Source: Gaiellales bacterium (GTDB taxonomy: Bacteria > Actinomycetota > Thermoleophilia > RBG-16-64-13). Taken from it: 44,208 nucleotides of DNA. This document shows positions 31,467 through 39,538 of the stretch, piece after piece (position 1 is the stretch's first letter; the number at the start of each line of letters is the position of its first letter). The stretch covers positions 1 to 44,208 of the forward strand of contig JAAYAL010000071.1 in NCBI GenBank assembly GCA_012719395.1, read 5' to 3'. The notes beneath the pieces are model-generated. The model was given only the letters and a program-made list of their open reading frames with translations, searched no databases and had not been told where the DNA came from. Position numbers and translations under genes: made by a program.

Positions 31467-31549
31467 AGTCTCGTTTCCTCTTCCTCCGACTGCAGGCAAA
31501 CGGGTAAATACGGTCGCTTTACCAGGTCATATAAAGCGAACCCTATCAC
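31463..31549 (-). CDS. Possible 28-residue leader peptide overlapping the OYE start
   Basis: GTG at 31549 opens a 28-codon frame whose TGA overlaps the ATG of the reductase as ATGA. GAGGA lies six bases upstream of the GTG. The predicted peptide starts VIGFALYDLVKRP and ends in EEEETRL. The tight overlap and ribosome site suggest translational coupling, but the frame is short and could be chance. It also contains the inverted repeat at 31514-31539. Confidence 0.3.
   Translation of the reverse strand: MIGFALYDLVKRPYLPVCLQSEEEETRL
31514..31539. promoter_or_regulatory. 8-bp inverted repeat upstream of the OYE gene
   Basis: TCGCTTTA and TAAAGCGA, perfect complements, flank a 10-base centre in the 163-bp gap between the HdrC-GltD stop and the OYE start. 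It could be an operator for an internal promoter or an RNA hairpin. It is the AT-richest part of the operon's gaps. Confidence 0.45.
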
Positions 31550-31629
31550 CTCCCTTCCTCTGATCAGCCCGCGATGATGCCGGCGGGCGGCCTATGTCTG
31601 CGTCCGTATGTTGGTCGGCCCTGCCGTCC

Positions 31630-33378
31630 TCAGGCGGCCGGGCCGGAGCCATTGAGGGCCAGCTTGACTTCCAGATCACACTGCAGGCAGCGCTTTGCTT
31701 CCTGCACCGCCGCGTCTGCCTCGAAGCACCTGGCCACTTCGTTGAAGTTGCCCTTGCGCTCCTCCACCGGCAGCTTCTCGTACTCCCCACGGGGAGCCGA
31801 GGCAAAACCCTCGATCCGACGGCGCTCGTACGCGGCCACATCCGGACCCTGCCCCTTCCAGAGCTGCTCGTCGATGGCCCCGTCTCCGCCCAAAGCTTGG
31901 TCAATGGTAGAAGCGGCACGCCGCCCCGCTGCGATTGCCTCGATGATGGTGCCGGGAACACCGGGCGCCTTCGTGGAAGCATCGCCACCGGCGTAGACGC
32001 CCTGGGACGCTGCCTGGCTTGCGGTATCCACCTCCAGCAGCCCACCCTTCACGGGAGCATCCGCTCTCTCAGCCGCGAATCCCAGATCCGCCGCCTGCCC
32101 AATGGCCAGGATCACCTGATCCGCGTCCACGATCTTCTTGTCCTCCCCGAACATGGGGCAGAACGCTCCCGCATCATCGAAGACGGACGTGCACTGTACC
32201 AACTCCACCTGCTTGATGCTCCCACCGTCGGTGAGGATGCGGCTGGGACCCCAACCGGGCAACAGGTCCACGCCCTCCTCAACCGCCTCTTCGATCTCCC
32301 ACTCAAAGGCCGGCATCTCCTCCCTCGACTCAAGGGAGGCCATGACCACAGACTCGGCACCACAACGGAGCGCGGTCATGGCCACGTCAACCGCCACGTT
32401 GCCGCCGCCGATCACGACCACCTTGGGCTTGAGCGCCACCGCCTTGCCGTCCGCCACGTCCTTCAGGAACTCAACACCCCAGAGGACATCCGCCGCGTCG
32501 GAGCCTTCCAGCTGTATCTTGCGGCTCAACTGCAGGCCGGGAGCCAGGAAGATGGCCTCGTAACCCTGGGCCTTGAGATCATCAATGCCGAAATCGCGAC
32601 CCAGCTTCCGACCAAGCTTGATCTCCACGCCCAGGCCGGCGATGTCGGCGATCTCCTTGTCCAGGATGTCTTCCGGGAGCCGGGAGAACGGGATGCCGTA
32701 GCGCATCATGCCGCCGGCCTTGTCCTTCTCTTCGAACACGGTTACCGCGTGCCCCTTCTTACGAAGGTAGAAGGCCGTGGTCAGACCGGCCGGACCGGCA
32801 CCGATGACCGCCACCTTCTTGCCGGTATCCGGCGCCGTAACTCCCAGGTAGTCGCCGGCCCCATCCGCATGGTCTGCTGCATAGCGCTTGAGCGCGCAGA
32901 TCTGGATGGGTTCGTTGACCGCCGCACGCTTGCAGGTTGTCTCGCAGGGATGCGCGCAGACGCGGCCGAGCACGCCGGGGAACGGCACCTTCTCGCGGAT
33001 CACCGCGTAGGCCTCCGCCGGCTTCCCCTCCGCGATGAGGCGCAGATACTGCGGGATATTGATGTGCGCGGGACAGGTGTCCTGGCAGGGCGCCACAGAA
33101 GGCATGAGCTCTGCAGGCGTCAGCTTGCGCAGTCCGCGCGTGGTATCCATGATGAGGTAGCCGTTGGGGCACACCTCTTCGCAACGGCCGCACATAGTGC
33201 AGACCCATTGCACCCCGGTTTTGGCTACCATGTCGAGCAGATTGAGCTGCACGGCATGCTCGATGCGACGGATATTGAAACCGTCCACACCGGTGACCGG
33301 GCATGCGGAGGAGCACGTTCCGCACTGCTCGCAGGAGACAATCGGCTCCCTTATCTTCTGAACGTCCGGTGCTGCCAC
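31630..33378 (-). CDS. HdrC-like domain fused to GltD-type FAD/NAD(P)H oxidoreductase
   Basis: A 582-residue fusion. Residues 1-90 form an HdrC-type ferredoxin domain with two clusters: Cys16-x2-19-x2-22-x3-26 and Cys60-x2-63-x2-66-x3-70. Residues 95-170 are the Fe-S domain that precedes GltD (Cys98, 102, 141, 145, 149, 161). The FAD motif is GAGPAG (193-198) and the pyridine-nucleotide site is [14 protein letters not shown]. The stretch that often reads YRR in NADPH-preferring GltD is here [11 protein letters not shown], so NADH is possible. A last Cys pair is at 564/567. HdrB-type CCG domains are absent. It can pass electrons between NAD(P)H and the HdrA proteins. Confidence 0.88.
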   Translation of the reverse strand: MAAPDVQKIREPIVSCEQCGTCSSACPVTGVDGFNIRRIEHAVQLNLLDMVAKTGVQWVCTMCGRCEEVCPNGYLIMDTTRGLRKLTPAELMPSVAPCQDTCPAHINIPQYLRLIAEGKPAEAYAVIREKVPFPGVLGRVCAHPCETTCKRAAVNEPIQICALKRYAADHADGAGDYLGVTAPDTGKKVAVIGAGPAGLTTAFYLRKKGHAVTVFEEKDKAGGMMRYGIPFSRLPEDILDKEIADIAGLGVEIKLGRKLGRDFGIDDLKAQGYEAIFLAPGLQLSRKIQLEGSDAADVLWGVEFLKDVADGKAVALKPKVVVIGGGNVAVDVAMTALRCGAESVVMASLESREEMPAFEWEIEEAVEEGVDLLPGWGPSRILTDGGSIKQVELVQCTSVFDDAGAFCPMFGEDKKIVDADQVILAIGQAADLGFAAERADAPVKGGLLEVDTASQAASQGVYAGGDASTKAPGVPGTIIEAIAAGRRAASTIDQALGGDGAIDEQLWKGQGPDVAAYERRRIEGFASAPRGEYEKLPVEERKGNFNEVARCFEADAAVQEAKRCLQCDLEVKLALNGSGPAA

Positions 33379-33429
33379 TACCTCACCTCGTGACTCAGTG
33401 GTCTCTCTTCACGTACTGCGTGCCGGCTG

Positions 33430-35535
33430 CTACTCGAGGCCCAGGGCCTTGACCATTTCCTTCTGCGTGGCCACCCACTTGGGTCCCATGGCGGCGGAAA
33501 GCCAGACCTCCCAGACCTTGCTGGTGTCGTAGCCCTTCTTGTCCAGCTTCTTGCGGAGCTTCTCAAGCCGGTCCTTGCACTCGTAGTTGCCGGTGATGTA
33601 GTGGCAGGTGGGGAACTCACACCCTGCCACCAGAACGCCCGCCGCGCCCTTGTCAAGCGCGTGCTGCACGAAGCGCTGGGCCACCCGCGCCGAGCACATG
33701 ACCCGCACAATGCGCACGGGAGTGGGGTACTCCATGCGTCCCACACCCGCGATATCCACCGCGCCGTGGGCGCACCAGTGGCACACGAACGCGATGACTT
33801 TCTTCTCGGGGTTCTCCTCCAGGGCCGCATCCACCGCAGCCATGAGCTGCTCATCCGTGAAGTGGACGATCTGGATGCATTCCTTGGGGCAGTCGGCCGC
33901 GCAGGTGCCGCAGCCCTTGCAGAGCGCTTCGATGACCTGCGGGGTTTTGCCCTTCTCGCCGCCCAGCTTGATGGCGCCGTAGGGGCACTTCTTGGAGCAG
34001 ATGCCGCACTCGATGCAGTTGGTGTGGTCGATCTTGGCCACGATGCCTTCGGCTTCCACGAAGCCGCGGGTCATAGGAATGGAAGCGCGCATGGCCGCGC
34101 CGTAACCCTCGTCCCGCACGTCCTTCATTGGCTTGGGGTTGCGGGCGGAGCCGGCCAGGTAGATACCGGCGGCGGCGAAGTCCAGCGGACCCAACTTGAT
34201 GTGCTGTTCCTGATAGAAGTTGTCCGCATTGGCCGAGACCTTCAGCAGGCCGCGCAGATCCGAGACACCCTCCGGGCCGCAGAAACCAGTGGTCAGCACC
34301 ACCAGGTCCGCCGGCAACTCCACTTCTTGCCCCAGCAGGACGTCGTATACCTTCACTGCCAGGCTGCCGTCCGCCTTCTGCACCACCGGCGGCTTCTCCA
34401 CGTCGTAGCGGACGAAGTTGACGCCCTCCTTCATGACTTCCTTGAGGTGGACGTATTCTTCCTTGACCGTGATCATGTCGCGATAGACCACGTACACGTT
34501 GGCATCCGGGTCCGCCTGCTTGATGGCACGGGCGTTCTTGACCGAAACGGAGCAACCCACAGTGCAGCAGCCGCGCTGCTCATTCCGGGAGTTCACGCAC
34601 TGGATGAAGACCACGTTCTTCTTCTTGCCCTGGACCGCACCGTCTTTCAGCATGCCTTCCAGCTGCAGCTGGGTCACCACATTGGGGTCTTCGCCGTAGA
34701 GGAATTGGCCCATGCAGTCGATCTCGGCCATGCCGGTGGCCACGATGATGGTGTCGGCGCCAAACTCGGTCTCCTGGCCGTCAACCGAGACCTTGACCTT
34801 GTAGTTGCCGATGTAGCCCTCGATGTTCTCGATCTTGGCGCCCGTGAAGATGGTGACGTTGTCGTATTTCTTGACCGCATCCACCAGTGTGGCCTTGAGC
34901 TCGGCGGCCACATCGCCCTCGGGGGCCACAGTGCCGATCTTGTTCAGAAGGCCACCCAGCTCCTTCTCGCGCTCCACCAGGTAGACCTGGTAGCCCTGGG
35001 AGGCAACGGCCGCAGCCGCGGTCAGGCCGGCCGCCCCGCCACCGATGATGAGGCACTTCTGCCCCACAGGGAGGCGGATCTCTTCACCTGGCTCCAAGAG
35101 GCGGGCCTTGGCCACACCCATCTTGACCAGGTCTTTGGCCTTGTCTGTGGCCACGTCCTGGTTCGTGCGATGCACCCAGGACACCTGCTCGCGCGTGCTC
35201 ACGAACTCCAGCTGGTACGGGTTCATCCCGGCTTCAGCCACGGTCTTCCGGAAGAGCTTCTCGTGCGTGCGCGGGGTGCAACAGGCCACCACCACGCGGT
35301 TCAGGTTGTTCTCCTGGACGGACGCCTTCATCCGGTTGAGGAAGTCAACGGAACAGATCCATTTGCCTTCTTCAGCCGATACGACGCCCGGAAGGTCGGC
35401 GGCGAAATCCCGCACGTCGGCGCAGCGTACTGCTCCCTGGATATTGGAACCACAATCGCAGACGAAAACGCCTACGCGGGCTTCTTCTTCCCCGGTCCCC
35501 GCGGCCTCTTTCTTGACTTCAGTCTCGTCGCTCAT
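33430..35535 (-). CDS. HdrA-MvhD fusion (QmoB-like)
   Basis: A 701-residue protein. The N-terminal HdrA-specific Fe-S domain has VGVFVCDCGSNIQG, CS at 61-62 and ACCTPRTHE (Cys85/86). The FAD domain follows (GGGAAG 165-170, ERE linker, IVATGMAE). After a Cys-rich segment (QCVNSRNEQRGCCTVGCS) there is a 2[4Fe-4S] ferredoxin part (CIECGICSKKCP, CKGCGTCAADCP). The last 124 residues are MvhD/FlpD-like with VCHWC (585/588), MCSAR (614) and GCEFPTCHY (639/644). This is the QmoB architecture. ATG 35535 has AAGG eight bases upstream; the GTG at 35544 overlaps the previous stop. Confidence 0.92.
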   Translation of the reverse strand: MSDETEVKKEAAGTGEEEARVGVFVCDCGSNIQGAVRCADVRDFAADLPGVVSAEEGKWICSVDFLNRMKASVQENNLNRVVVACCTPRTHEKLFRKTVAEAGMNPYQLEFVSTREQVSWVHRTNQDVATDKAKDLVKMGVAKARLLEPGEEIRLPVGQKCLIIGGGAAGLTAAAAVASQGYQVYLVEREKELGGLLNKIGTVAPEGDVAAELKATLVDAVKKYDNVTIFTGAKIENIEGYIGNYKVKVSVDGQETEFGADTIIVATGMAEIDCMGQFLYGEDPNVVTQLQLEGMLKDGAVQGKKKNVVFIQCVNSRNEQRGCCTVGCSVSVKNARAIKQADPDANVYVVYRDMITVKEEYVHLKEVMKEGVNFVRYDVEKPPVVQKADGSLAVKVYDVLLGQEVELPADLVVLTTGFCGPEGVSDLRGLLKVSANADNFYQEQHIKLGPLDFAAAGIYLAGSARNPKPMKDVRDEGYGAAMRASIPMTRGFVEAEGIVAKIDHTNCIECGICSKKCPYGAIKLGGEKGKTPQVIEALCKGCGTCAADCPKECIQIVHFTDEQLMAAVDAALEENPEKKVIAFVCHWCAHGAVDIAGVGRMEYPTPVRIVRVMCSARVAQRFVQHALDKGAAGVLVAGCEFPTCHYITGNYECKDRLEKLRKKLDKKGYDTSKVWEVWLSAAMGPKWVATQKEMVKALGLE

Positions 35536-35540
35536 GCCCA

Positions 35541-36896
35541 TCACCTTTTGGAAACGGCCTTCATGCCGGCCGCGGTCGCCTGTGCCACCGATTCAGAGAT
35601 GTCGATGGGTCCCGTGGCCCCTCCGGCGAGGTAGATGCCGGGAACTGCCGTCTCCAGGGGCTTGCTCAAGGGCTCTGCTTCCTTGAAGAACCCGTTGTGA
35701 TCCAGTTCGATCTTGAGAACCTTCGCCAGCCGCTCGTTGCGCTCGTTCGGCACCAGGCCGGTCGAGAGCACCAGCATCTCGAATTCCTCTTCCTTGATCT
35801 CGCCCGTGGATTCGTCCTCGTAGCGAATGGTCAGATTGTGGGTCTCAGGGTCCTCCGTCACATCGAACGGTTTGCCCACGATGTACCGAACGCCCAGGGA
35901 GGAGGCCTTCTTGTAGAACTCGTCAAAGCCCTTGCCGTAGCAGGTCTGGTTGTTGTAGAAGACGGCGCACTCCACGTTGGGGTCGTGCTCCTTGGTGATG
36001 ATGGTCTGCTTGGCGGCAACCATGCAGCAGACCTTGGAGCAGTAGTTCAGCCCCTTCTCGCCACGGCCGGCGCACTGGATCCACGCGATCTTGTGGGCGT
36101 GATGCCCATCGGAAGGACGCACGATCTCGCCCAGCGTGGGACCGCCGGAGTTCATGGTCCGCTCGAAGTTCATGTAGTCGATGACATTGGGGTACACATC
36201 CAGGCCCCAGGTGCCCTTCTCCAGCGGAGCCGTCTTAACGCCGGTGGCCACGATGATGCTCTTGACCTTCAGGTCCAGCCATTGGTCCTTCTGCCACAGC
36301 ATGACGGCACCCTTGCCCTCATCCCGGCAGGCCTTCACGCACATGGCCACGCCGCACTCCCGGCATTGGCTGCAGTCCACCACGCACCCACCGACACAGG
36401 CACCCTTGTCCCGCATCTTGCCCGTGCGGCACAGGATGTTCACATAGTTCATGTTGGGTACTGCCTGCGGGAAGGGCACGGAGATCAGCTTGCGCGTGCC
36501 ACCGATGCGCGCATCCAACTCGTCGGGGATGGTCACCGGGCACTTCTCCACGCATTTGCCGCAGGCGTTGCACTTCTCTTCGTCGATGAAGATGGCTCGT
36601 TTGAGGACGCGCACCTTGAAGTGACCGTCCACCGCCTCCACCTTCCGCACGTCCGCATTGGCCACGATCTCGATGTTCTCGTGGCTCTTGACCTCATACA
36701 TCTTGGGGGCTTCGATGCAGATGGAGCAGTCGTTGGTGGGGAACGTCTTGTCCAGCCGGGCCATGAGGCCACCGATGCTGGGTGTGTCATCCAGCAGGTA
36801 GGCTTTGTAGCCGTAGTCCGCCACGTTGAGGGCAGCCGTGATACCAGCGATGCCTCCCCCTACAATCAGGACCGATTCCTTTTCCGCTTCAGACAT
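35541..36896 (-). CDS. HdrA-like flavoprotein (QmoA-like)
   Basis: A 451-residue protein. The FAD motif GGGIAG (13-18) is at the very N-terminus, so the HdrA Fe-S head domain is missing, as in QmoA. The HdrA hallmark GGLMARLDKTFPTNDCSICI follows (Cys57/60; quoted as its core). A cluster motif Cys109-x2-112-x2-115-x3-119 is intact. A Cys-rich stretch follows PFPQAVPNM, with Cys156, 167, 171, 175, 178, 181, 186 and 190, more than standard HdrA. Then come IQCAGRGEKG and YCSKVCC, and a C-terminal GGATGPIDISESVAQA. It pairs with the next gene as QmoA/QmoB-like partners. Confidence 0.9.
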   Translation of the reverse strand: MSEAEKESVLIVGGGIAGITAALNVADYGYKAYLLDDTPSIGGLMARLDKTFPTNDCSICIEAPKMYEVKSHENIEIVANADVRKVEAVDGHFKVRVLKRAIFIDEEKCNACGKCVEKCPVTIPDELDARIGGTRKLISVPFPQAVPNMNYVNILCRTGKMRDKGACVGGCVVDCSQCRECGVAMCVKACRDEGKGAVMLWQKDQWLDLKVKSIIVATGVKTAPLEKGTWGLDVYPNVIDYMNFERTMNSGGPTLGEIVRPSDGHHAHKIAWIQCAGRGEKGLNYCSKVCCMVAAKQTIITKEHDPNVECAVFYNNQTCYGKGFDEFYKKASSLGVRYIVGKPFDVTEDPETHNLTIRYEDESTGEIKEEEFEMLVLSTGLVPNERNERLAKVLKIELDHNGFFKEAEPLSKPLETAVPGIYLAGGATGPIDISESVAQATAAGMKAVSKR

Positions 36897-36926
36897 CCTC
36901 CGTACCTCGCCGTAGGTCTTTGGGTA

Positions 36927-37142
36927 CTAGATTTCGGTTATGGTGATCGCAGCTCCGGGGCACACGCCCACGCACCCCATGCAGCCGAGGCAGGATTCAG
37001 GCCTCACCGGCACCGCAATCCCGTCCTTCATCTCCCAGACATCTGTGGGACATATGAACACGCACTGGCCGCAGGATTCGCACTTCTCTTCCTCGACGCC
37101 GATGAGGTAGACCTCGTACTCGATTGGCCCAGGACGTCTCAT
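36927..37142 (-). CDS. 2[4Fe-4S] ferredoxin
   Basis: A 71-residue ferredoxin. Both clusters are regular: Cys21-x2-24-x2-27-x3-31 and Cys51-x2-54-x2-57-x3-61. The N-terminal 20 residues (RRPGPIEYEVYLIGVEEE) are unusually acidic and aromatic. ATG 37142 follows GAGGTGAGC. It is the first gene after the promoter at 37269-37296 and 30 nt ahead of the HdrA-like gene, so it is probably the acceptor or donor of that complex. Confidence 0.92.
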   Translation of the reverse strand: MRRPGPIEYEVYLIGVEEEKCESCGQCVFICPTDVWEMKDGIAVPVRPESCLGCMGCVGVCPGAAITITEI

Positions 37143-37236
37143 CGCTCACCTCTGCTCGTCAGGCGCAAGGGTACCGCGCTGTGCGGGCTTCACCGGGGGC
37201 CGCAGTGCGGTACACCCGTTTCCCACCTGCGCGGCA

Positions 37237-37258
37237 ACTGACCAACCGACCAGTCAGT
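37237..37258. promoter_or_regulatory. TetR-type operator palindrome before the ferredoxin/Hdr operon
   Basis: ACTGAC (37237-37242) and GTCAGT (37253-37258) are perfect inverted repeats around CAACCGACCA. The ACCGACCAGTCAGT core is like known TetR-family operators. It lies at about +5 to +26 of the proposed transcript, where a bound dimer would block initiation. The nearby TetR gene at 27327-27989 is the obvious candidate regulator. Confidence 0.6.
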
Positions 37259-37268
37259 CACCGGCGCC

Positions 37269-37308
37269 AGTATAGCACCAGGTTCAGTCAATGCAAGATT
37301 TCTTTTTG
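37269..37308 (-). promoter_or_regulatory. Strong sigma-70-type promoter with A-rich upstream element
   Basis: On the reverse strand TTGCAT (37296-37291) and TATACT (37274-37269) are 16 bases apart. The A-rich AAAAAGAAATC lies directly upstream (37308-37297) like an UP element. Transcription would begin near 37262 and run into the ferredoxin gene. The 344-bp gap 37143-37486 holds this promoter, the operator and the terminator at 37415-37454; between them (37309-37414) I see nothing further. Confidence 0.7.
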
Positions 37309-37414
37309 GCTGGACGGCCAGTTTTTCTTGGAGGCCCTATGAGGCTTTGCACTGGGGTTTTGAGCAGCGCAACAAAGCCACAACCACAGGCACGCCCGCG
37401 CAGAGCCGGGAAGA

Positions 37415-37454
37415 GAAGTGCGGTGTCGGAGCCTGAGTTCCGACACCGCACTTC
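37415..37454 (-). terminator. Perfect 16-bp hairpin after the HAD-ECH gene
   Basis: GAAGTGCGGTGTCGGA and its exact complement flank an 8-base loop, 33 nt after the stop of the HAD-ECH gene on the reverse strand. There is no T-run after it. It separates the thiolase/HAD-ECH transcript from the ferredoxin/Hdr promoter. Confidence 0.7.
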
Positions 37455-37486
37455 TTCTGTTCAGGTGTTTGATACGAGGGCAGCTC

Positions 37487-39523
37487 CTACATGCCGGAGA
37501 AATCAGGCTTCTTGCCGTTCAGGAACGAGCCGATGCCTTCCTTCGCCGCCGGGGTCGCCGCGATTTCCCCGAATGCCTTGTAGCCGACTTCCAGTGCGGC
37601 CGCCAAGCTCGGAGCCTTCACGCCGCCGCGAATTGCCGTGAGGATGATGCCCACCGCCTCCTTGGAGAGAGGCGTCCCATCCATGCCCGCGGCTTCCTGG
37701 TCCACCACGGCTTCCGGGGGGATGTCCACAGTCTCGGGCAGGCTCAACGGCACCATGCCCTTCAACTCGCGCACTTTGGCCACGGCCAGCTGCACGAGCT
37801 TCTCGTAGTCCTCCTCCAGTGCAGCCACCACACCCAGCTGCTGCGCCTCCTTCGCGCTCATGCGGTCGCCGCGGGCGAGCATGGCCGTGAACTTCGCGGC
37901 GGCCTGTGGCCACTTGCGATAGGGGATGACCAGACCACCGATGCCGGGCAGGATGCCCAAGGTGATCTCCGGGAACTGGAACATGGCTCTAGGGGTTGCC
38001 ACCAGCGCGTGGCATCGCATGGCGAGCTCCGCGCCCCCGCCCAGGGCCATACCGTTGACGGCCGCCACCACCGGCTTCTTCATCTGGTCGATGTGCACCA
38101 GGAGTCGGGAGCAGTCGCGCGCGTACTGCGCAGAGGCGGCCGTATCGCCAAGCATCTCCGGGAACCGACCGATATCCGCGCCGGCGCAGAAGGCACGCGT
38201 CCCGTAACCGGTGACAACAAACCCGGCCACCGAGGCATCGCCCTCGTACTGCTTCAACACGGACAGGATCTCATCCGTCACGCGATCGGTCAGCGCATTC
38301 ATCTGTGCCGGACGACGGATGGTGATGAGAATCACGTCCTCGAGCCGGTCAACCAGAATGTACTGCTTGAAATCGATCATGCCCGGCAGTTGATCAATCA
38401 CGCTCAGACCGGGCAGGCCGTGGCGTTCCTTGTCAAGCCGCTCCATGATGCGCTTGATCTCGTCGTAGCCGAGCTCCCCTGCCAATTCCAGCGGCCCCTT
38501 GCGGAACCCGAGCGCCAGTGCGCATCCCAGGTCGAGGTCTTCGGGGGTGCCTATCTCGCGAGCCACCACATCCAGAGACTGGCTGTAGAGGATCCCGAGG
38601 AGACGATCGTTCACGAGCTCCTGCTGCCCCGCGGTCATCTCCGTCTTCTCGCCTGGCTTCTTCGTGATCCAGCGATCCACGCTGTTGAAGACGTTCGCGG
38701 GCTTGTATGCCGGACTCTCTTCCATCTGTCGCTCGTTGGTCTCGACAATGATGGGGTTCCCGTTGGCCATGTTCAGAACAAAGAACGGACCGGCATAGAC
38801 GTACTTCTCCGCCACAGTGTCAATCTGCTTGGAGGTGGCCTCGGGCAGAAGCAGGGCGGCCTCGTTGCACCAGTTGTCGAAGATGCGATCCAGCATGAAG
38901 CACATCACGTCAGCCGTCACCACGGGAGTCTTGCCGGTGGCCGCAAAGAGCCAGCGCAGGTAGTCCACCACCCAGCGGTCACCCTTGGCCCAGGTGATCA
39001 CCTCTACCGCCGGGTTGCGCCAAGCCGGAGCGAAGAAGTGGGTAACCGTGGTCCGTTCCGGGTGCTTCATGTCGGAAAAGATGACCGCCGCGGGAATGGA
39101 GCTGGTGTTCGAGGTGATGACGGCGTCCGCCGCCACTCGATCCTCTATCATGCCGAAGATCTTCTTCTTGAGCGGAATACTCTCGGTGGCGGCCTCGATC
39201 ACCAACTCGGCGTCCGCAATGTCATCATAGTTGGTGGTGTACACAATGTTGGCAAGGATCTTGTCCGCCGCCTCCTGCTTCATCTTGCCCTTCTGGACGG
39301 CCTTGCCCGCGTAGCCCTCGTAGCGCGCCTTCGCGGCCTCCAAGGGCTTCTCCACCACGTCGATCAACGTGAGCTTGATGTCGGGAAGCGCTGCCTTCAA
39401 GTAGTAGCCGATGTCGGGGCCGATGGTGCCGGCCCCGACCATGGCGACGTGCTTGGGCAGAGTCTTCCGCGGCGCGCCCAGCAGCGGGTTCTTGAACCCG
39501 GGGTAGAGGGTGCTGTCTGCCAT
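37487..39523 (-). CDS. 3-hydroxyacyl-CoA dehydrogenase/enoyl-CoA hydratase fusion (HAD first)
   Basis: A 678-residue bifunctional beta-oxidation enzyme. The NAD-binding HAD part is first (GAGTIGPDIG at 30-39, catalytic His162 in THFFAPAW, Glu174 in NPAVEVI, Asn220 region). The enoyl-CoA hydratase part is second (about 392-678), with FCAGAD, GMALGGGAEL (Glu499) and FPEITLGILPGIGG (Glu519), so both catalytic glutamates are kept. In FadB the order is reversed; HAD-first fusions are known from archaea such as Archaeoglobus and Metallosphaera. ATG 39523 has AAGGAG eight bases upstream. It follows the thiolase after 15 nt. Confidence 0.93.
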   Translation of the reverse strand: MADSTLYPGFKNPLLGAPRKTLPKHVAMVGAGTIGPDIGYYLKAALPDIKLTLIDVVEKPLEAAKARYEGYAGKAVQKGKMKQEAADKILANIVYTTNYDDIADAELVIEAATESIPLKKKIFGMIEDRVAADAVITSNTSSIPAAVIFSDMKHPERTTVTHFFAPAWRNPAVEVITWAKGDRWVVDYLRWLFAATGKTPVVTADVMCFMLDRIFDNWCNEAALLLPEATSKQIDTVAEKYVYAGPFFVLNMANGNPIIVETNERQMEESPAYKPANVFNSVDRWITKKPGEKTEMTAGQQELVNDRLLGILYSQSLDVVAREIGTPEDLDLGCALALGFRKGPLELAGELGYDEIKRIMERLDKERHGLPGLSVIDQLPGMIDFKQYILVDRLEDVILITIRRPAQMNALTDRVTDEILSVLKQYEGDASVAGFVVTGYGTRAFCAGADIGRFPEMLGDTAASAQYARDCSRLLVHIDQMKKPVVAAVNGMALGGGAELAMRCHALVATPRAMFQFPEITLGILPGIGGLVIPYRKWPQAAAKFTAMLARGDRMSAKEAQQLGVVAALEEDYEKLVQLAVAKVRELKGMVPLSLPETVDIPPEAVVDQEAAGMDGTPLSKEAVGIILTAIRGGVKAPSLAAALEVGYKAFGEIAATPAAKEGIGSFLNGKKPDFSGM

Positions 39524-39538
39524 GCGGAAGGCTCCTTA

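Noticed and set aside
31594-33393. Long plus-strand frame opposite the HdrC-GltD gene
   Set aside because: It mirrors the codon periodicity of a high-G+C gene on the other strand. The reverse-strand protein has full Fe-S and FAD motifs, and this frame has no recognisable domain or ribosome site.
33601-35634. Plus-strand frame of over 670 codons opposite the HdrA-MvhD gene
   Set aside because: Same shadow effect; the product is rich in His, Leu, Val and Gly without family similarity.
35541-36896. Dissimilatory sulfate reduction qmo locus
   Set aside because: No aprAB, dsr or membrane qmoC gene is present; only the protein architecture is shared.
28705-37142. Class II benzoyl-CoA reductase (Bam) cluster
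   Set aside because: HdrA- and MvhD-like parts are shared, but there is no BamB-like tungsten enzyme or BamC-type partner in the window.
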